Notes under the pieces: generated by a model
Told to the model about the DNA's origin: nothing
The model's input: the letters and a program-made list of their open reading frames with translations, nothing else
Database searches by the model: none
Program-made: the position numbers and the translations under genes
Part shown: one piece after another, positions 59,979 through 64,000 of the stretch
Numbering within the stretch: the stretch's first letter is position 1
Layout of the letters: every line of letters begins with the position of its first letter
NCBI GenBank assembly: GCA_041737175.1
Contig: JBGSSF010000015.1
Coordinates: forward strand, 1 to 64,000
Length of the DNA stretch: 64,000 bases
Direction: 5' to 3'
Source of the DNA: UBA5072 sp041737175
GTDB lineage: Bacteria > Bacteroidota > Bacteroidia > Bacteroidales > UBA10428

Positions 59979-62753
59979 ATGAATACATTGCTTAATAACC
60001 ACTGGCACCATATGCCAAAGGAAGAAATTTTAGATCTCCTGGATACCAACCTGCAAAACGGTTTGGAAATGCTGGAAGTAAAACACCGTCAGCAGCAGTT
60101 CGGGTTAAACGTCATCACACCCAAAAAGGGCAAGGGTCCCCTGCTGCGCTTTCTGCTGCAGTTTAACAACCCCCTGGTGATCATTCTGCTTATTGCCAGT
60201 CTGGTTACCTTATTATTAAAAGATGCAACGGATGCACTGGTTATCTTTGGAGTGGTACTGATAAATGCCATTATAGGATTTATCCAGGAATCAAGGGCCG
60301 AAGAAGCCATTTCAGCCCTGTCCAAAACTATGACCACTGAGGCAAATGCGCTTCGTGGCGGAAAGATGGTGCGTATTCCGGCTGCAGAACTGGTCCCCGG
60401 TGATATTGTGCAGCTTCAGGCTGGTATGAGTGTTCCGGCTGACATGCGACTGATGTCCTCCCGGGACTTGCAGGTTACAGAGGCTGCACTTACAGGTGAA
60501 TCGTTACCTGTAAAAAAAAATGCGGATGTAATACTTCCACATGATACGGTACTGGCTGACCGTATAAACATAGCGTATGCTTCAACACTGGTTACTTATG
60601 GGACTGCACACGGCATGGTTGTGGCGACTGGTGATAAAAGTGAAGTGGGACGTATCTCCCAGCTGATTTCAGGCGCGGCGGAATTAGGAACGCCGCTTAC
60701 GAAAAAGATCTCACATTTCAGCCTGATCCTGCTTATTGCCATACTTGTATTGTCAGCTCTAACAGTTATGATAGGCCTTTTGCGCGGCCAGGCATTGATT
60801 GACACGCTCATGGCCGCCATCGCTCTGGCAGTTGGTGCCATCCCCGAAGGATTGCCCGCAACACTTACAGTGATACTTGCCATTGGTGTGGCCCGCATGG
60901 CCAGGCGTCATGCCATCATACGTAACCTGCCGGCTGTTGAAACCCTTGGATCCACCACGGTCATCTGTTCCGATAAGACCGGGACCCTCACCCAGAATCA
61001 AATGACGGTAAAGGAGGTTTTTACCAGGGATGGAATGTATTCGGTTGCCGGAACAGGATATCAACCCATAGGAGAAATCAGTAATATGGATGACCAGGGC
61101 ACTGCATTTCACGATAACGTGGCATTGCTTGAAACACTGAAGAGCGGGCTGCTTTGCAATGACAGTTTGCTGGATGAGAAAGAAGGACGATGGTATGTTC
61201 ACGGTGATCCAACGGAGGGTGCTTTGCTGGTTTCAGCCCGTAAGGCATTGCAGATAAAGAATATTAATAAATTCCCGGCAAGGATTGATTCCATACCGTT
61301 TGATTCACAGCACCAATACATGGCCACCCTGCACTCCGACGGATCAGTTTATATCAAAGGAGCTGCCGAGGTGCTTCTCGATCGTTGTTCAAAGATCCTG
61401 GACAAAAATGGACGCGTCATGCCAGGGGACATGGACATATTCCGGAATGTTGTTGACCGTATGGCTTCAGAGGGCATGCGTGTGCTGGCTTTTTCCCGGC
61501 TGGAAAAACCAGGTGCCAAAAGTATTACATTTGATGATATCAGAGGTCTTACCATATTAGGACTGCAGGGAATGATAGACCCGCCGCGGGAAGAAGCTGT
61601 AACTTCCATCAAAGCCTGTCACCAGGCCGGTATAAACGTTAAAATGATCACGGGAGATCATGCCCTAACAGCCGCAGCTATTGGCAGGCAGATCGGACTG
61701 GCTGACGAACAGGGCAAGGACGTCCTGACGGGATACGAACTGTCCGGGATGTCAGACGTGGATTTGTCTGAAAGGATTGAAGCAGTTAATATTTTCGCCC
61801 GTGTGGCTCCGGAACAAAAATTGCGACTGGTGGAAATACTCCAGTCCCGGGATCATATTGTTGCCATGACCGGCGACGGAGTGAACGACGCACCTGCCCT
61901 TAAGCAGGCAAATATAGGTGTGGCCATGGGAATAACAGGGACAGATGTGGCCAAGGAATCAGCCGATATGATCCTTACGGATGACAACTTTGCTTCTATT
62001 GAAGCAGCTGTTGAAGAAGGACGTGGCGTATATGACAACCTCACTAAGTTTATTGCATGGACTCTGCCTACCAACCTTGGGGAAGGGCTTGTGTTGCTGG
62101 CTGCAATCGTTACGGGCGCTACCCTACCCATACTTCCCATTCAGATCCTATGGATCAATATGATTACGGCTGCTGTACTGGGCGTATCCCTTTCGCTCGA
62201 GCCTAAAGAGGATAACCTTATGCAACGCAAACCTCGTGATGCCAAAGCACCCATTTTAAGTGGTATCCTGATCTGGCGGATTCTCCTGGTAAGCTTAATA
62301 ATACTGGCAGGTGCTTTTGGATTATTTGAATATGAACTATCACTGGGGGCATCCATAGAGGAAGCCCGAACCGTAGCTGTCAATGTTGTGATCTTTGTAG
62401 AGCTGTTCTACCTGTTTAATGCCCGTTCTACAGATCGTTCCATCTTCCGCCTGGGTTTTTTCTCCAATCCATGGGCTGTCGGAGGTGCCGTACTGATGAC
62501 GGTTATCCAGCTGCTTTACACGTATATCCCTTTTATGAACGGGATCTTTGGTAGCGCTCCCATATCGCTGATGATGTGGGTGGATGTGCTGGCTGTCAGT
62601 CTCGTCGCCTTTCTTGTTGTTGAAATGGAGAAATGGCTCAGAAGAAAGAAATCAGGGCATATACCGCCGGTCAACTCCTGTAAATCTCCCCTTCCTTATC
62701 CGGAAAGATCGAATGCAATTCCAGTTCTTTCCCGTCCCAGACCGCGTAGGTGA
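59979..62753 (+). CDS. P2-type cation-transporting ATPase (calcium-pump-like)
   Basis: 924 residues. N-terminal cation ATPase domain (EEILDLLDTNLQNGLE), actuator TGES (LTGESLPVKK), phosphorylation site DKTGTLTQ (Asp332), nucleotide site GDPTEGALLV, hinge TGDGVNDAPALKQA, and ten membrane helices. Helix 4 has the PEGL motif of Ca2+ pumps. Helix 6 reads WINMITAAVLG: Asn727 and Thr730 match the SERCA pattern N-x-x-T-D, but Ala731 replaces the calcium-binding aspartate. Such forms occur in bacterial P2 pumps whose ion is debated (Mycobacterium CtpF is similar). The last 27 residues are antisense to lpxH and probably a read-through tail. Ion not certain: Ca2+, Na+ or another. Confidence 0.93.
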   Translation: MNTLLNNHWHHMPKEEILDLLDTNLQNGLEMLEVKHRQQQFGLNVITPKKGKGPLLRFLLQFNNPLVIILLIASLVTLLLKDATDALVIFGVVLINAIIGFIQESRAEEAISALSKTMTTEANALRGGKMVRIPAAELVPGDIVQLQAGMSVPADMRLMSSRDLQVTEAALTGESLPVKKNADVILPHDTVLADRINIAYASTLVTYGTAHGMVVATGDKSEVGRISQLISGAAELGTPLTKKISHFSLILLIAILVLSALTVMIGLLRGQALIDTLMAAIALAVGAIPEGLPATLTVILAIGVARMARRHAIIRNLPAVETLGSTTVICSDKTGTLTQNQMTVKEVFTRDGMYSVAGTGYQPIGEISNMDDQGTAFHDNVALLETLKSGLLCNDSLLDEKEGRWYVHGDPTEGALLVSARKALQIKNINKFPARIDSIPFDSQHQYMATLHSDGSVYIKGAAEVLLDRCSKILDKNGRVMPGDMDIFRNVVDRMASEGMRVLAFSRLEKPGAKSITFDDIRGLTILGLQGMIDPPREEAVTSIKACHQAGINVKMITGDHALTAAAIGRQIGLADEQGKDVLTGYELSGMSDVDLSERIEAVNIFARVAPEQKLRLVEILQSRDHIVAMTGDGVNDAPALKQANIGVAMGITGTDVAKESADMILTDDNFASIEAAVEEGRGVYDNLTKFIAWTLPTNLGEGLVLLAAIVTGATLPILPIQILWINMITAAVLGVSLSLEPKEDNLMQRKPRDAKAPILSGILIWRILLVSLIILAGAFGLFEYELSLGASIEEARTVAVNVVIFVELFYLFNARSTDRSIFRLGFFSNPWAVGGAVLMTVIQLLYTYIPFMNGIFGSAPISLMMWVDVLAVSLVAFLVVEMEKWLRRKKSGHIPPVNSCKSPLPYPERSNAIPVLSRPRPRR

Positions 62754-63453
62754 AATTGTTAATCCAGTCGCCCAGATTCACCACCCTGCTGCTGCCAATC
62801 GGCACATCAAACGGGATATGGCGGTGACCAAAGATGAAGTAATCGAAATGTTCATTCAGCAAGGTTTCACGGGCAAAGACCACCTGGTTTTCATGGTCAT
62901 CCCCCCGGTAGGGTTCAGCTATGATGCCTTTGGCATACCGGCTGCTTTTTGACCATCGCTTGCCGAATGCCATGGAAGCATTGGGGTGGATGCGGGCAAA
63001 CAGCCATTGCAGGATCTTATTTGTGAATCCCCATTTCATCAGCTTATATCCGTTATCTCCCCTGCCAATCCCGTCGCCGTGGCCGATAAAAAACCTCTTG
63101 CCGTTGATATTCCGGGTGACAGGATGTCTGTAAAGAGTCAGTCCAATCTCGCCAGGCAAGTAATCATAAATCCAAATATCATGGTTTCCCGTGAAATAAT
63201 GCAATTGTACCCCCCTGTCTGCCAGTTCGGCAACCTTGCCTAAAAACCGTGTGAATCCCCGGGGTGCCACATACTTGTATTCGTGCCAAAAATCGAAAAT
63301 ATCGCCCAGAAGGTATAACTCCGCAGCATCTTCCTTGATCCCGTCAAGCCAGTTTACAAGCAGGCATTCCCTGATCAGGCTTTTTTCCGGCGGATAAAGG
63401 CCCAGGTGGACATCAGAAATAAAGTATATCTTTCCTTTTTCTGCCAATGACAT
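62671..63453 (-). CDS. lpxH: UDP-2,3-diacylglucosamine pyrophosphatase
   Basis: 260 residues of the calcineurin-like phosphoesterase fold. Splits UDP-diacylglucosamine to lipid X in lipid A synthesis at the inner membrane. The metal motifs are FISDVHLG, LLGDIFDFW, FTGNHD, IGHGDG and FGHRHIP. Length is close to that of E. coli LpxH (240). Its 3' end overlaps the convergent ATPase gene by 83 bases. It follows the thioredoxin-fold gene after 5 bases and may be co-transcribed with it. Confidence 0.94.
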   Translation of the reverse strand: MSLAEKGKIYFISDVHLGLYPPEKSLIRECLLVNWLDGIKEDAAELYLLGDIFDFWHEYKYVAPRGFTRFLGKVAELADRGVQLHYFTGNHDIWIYDYLPGEIGLTLYRHPVTRNINGKRFFIGHGDGIGRGDNGYKLMKWGFTNKILQWLFARIHPNASMAFGKRWSKSSRYAKGIIAEPYRGDDHENQVVFARETLLNEHFDYFIFGHRHIPFDVPIGSSRVVNLGDWINNFTYAVWDGKELELHSIFPDKEGEIYRS

Positions 63454-63458
63454 GCATT

Positions 63459-64000
63459 TTAATTGAACAAATCGTCAAGCTTCATCTTCAACTGAGCCGG
63501 GGTAAGATTTTTGGCAAGTATGGAAACATTGTCCGGACCTATAAGATAGTTGACAGGCACACCGGTAACGTTGTAAGAGAGAGCAACGACTGAATTCGGG
63601 TATTTTGAATCGATGACGCTGATCCAGGGCAGTTCATCAAACCGGACTTCCTTTTCCCAATCCTCCACCGAATTGTCGAGGGATACCTGCAAGATCTCAA
63701 ATCCCTTGTTTTTGTAGCGTTCATATATCTTTTTAAATTCAAGATTCTGTTTAACGCTGTTCTCACTGTAAGATGCCCAGAAACTCAGTAAAACATAACG
63801 ACCTTTCAGTGATTTCAGGGTTATGGTATCCCCCTTTATATCCGGAAGAGCCACATCGGGAAGCGCAGCTTCAACCTGATCTGCCTTCTGTAAAAGCACC
63901 TGGGCTTTGTAATCACCAATCCTTTTGCTGGTATAGGCTTTCAGGGCATTCACATGTTTCGAGCCCGGGATATATTTGGCCAGGGAATCACTGACGATCT
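63459..64000 (-). CDS. thioredoxin-fold (TlpA-like) protein without active-site cysteines, partial
   Basis: The frame stays open to the window edge on the minus strand, so the N-terminus lies beyond 64000; 180 residues are visible. An apparent GTG at 63951-63953 is not the true start, because the codons before it read KYIPGSKH, typical of the region before the thioredoxin domain in Bacteroidota TlpA-like proteins. The fold is recognisable (DITLKSLKGRYVLLSFWASY, GVPVNYLIGPDN with the cis-proline), but WCxxC is replaced by ASYSENS, so no redox cysteines exist. It probably binds or scaffolds instead of reducing. A DUF4369-like N-terminal domain is likely off the edge. Confidence 0.8.
   Translation of the reverse strand, partial: IVSDSLAKYIPGSKHVNALKAYTSKRIGDYKAQVLLQKADQVEAALPDVALPDIKGDTITLKSLKGRYVLLSFWASYSENSVKQNLEFKKIYERYKNKGFEILQVSLDNSVEDWEKEVRFDELPWISVIDSKYPNSVVALSYNVTGVPVNYLIGPDNVSILAKNLTPAQLKMKLDDLFN

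Overview
The window looks like a chromosomal segment of a member of the Bacteroidota, most likely Bacteroidales or a close relative. The evidence is a partial 16S rRNA gene of Bacteroidales character, promoters of the Bacteroidetes type (TTG, about 20 bases, TAnnTTTG), a dihydroorotase with the DDQVHFREPG signature, many lipoproteins and small outer-membrane barrels, MraY with the long periplasmic insert of this phylum, and a dcw cluster followed by a GatB/YqeY gene. No prophage, insertion sequence, CRISPR array or tRNA was seen.

Layout. 1-398 is the 5' end of a 16S rRNA gene on the minus strand, preceded by a 660-base AT-rich leader with three tandem promoters. 1060-4967 holds a polyprenol-phosphate mannosyltransferase-like enzyme, dihydroorotase and a 7TM sensor kinase. 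4942-8271 is a tight minus-strand trio: M28 peptidase lipoprotein, unknown membrane protein, class I glutamine-amidotransferase-like hydrolase. 8395-12923 holds a small lipoprotein, an aspartokinase of the ectoine-type branch and a three-domain acyl-ligase/carrier/acyltransferase. 12969-16790 holds a small protein, a barrel, and secreted creatininase-, Gfo/Idh/MocA- and ThuA-like proteins. A second aspartokinase and a GH95 fucosidase follow on the minus strand (16798-20579), then a lipoprotein and mfd. 25005-30490 is an RND efflux operon on the minus strand. 30698-33768 holds small envelope genes, a decayed coiled-coil gene, an OmpA/glycine-zipper lipoprotein and an acyltransferase.

33889-49300 is a complete division and cell-wall (dcw) run: mraZ, rsmH, ftsL, ftsI (with PASTA), murE, mraY, murD, ftsW, murG, murC, ftsQ, ftsA, ftsZ. 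It is preceded by a clear MraZ operator of four repeats at exact 10-base spacing. These genes make lipid II, flip and polymerise it, and assemble the Z ring. MurE carries the DNPR motif of meso-diaminopimelate enzymes, which fits the two aspartokinases elsewhere in the window. After it come GatB/YqeY, a serine hydrolase, a DUF1080 protein and a membrane pyrophosphatase of the potassium-dependent type.

54313-59667 (minus) holds an anchored coiled-coil protein, a GT2 glycosyltransferase, a two-component system and an NhaD antiporter. A P2-type ATPase is divergent from it. The window ends with lpxH and a thioredoxin-fold protein that lacks its cysteines and runs off the edge.

The most unusual general feature is a set of at least ten short tandem arrays with a period of 7 or 8 bases in the spacers between genes. 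Each has a different unit sequence, several sit on or just after stop codons, and they resemble the heptameric STRR repeats of cyanobacteria. I found no clear new multi-gene defence or biosynthetic system.
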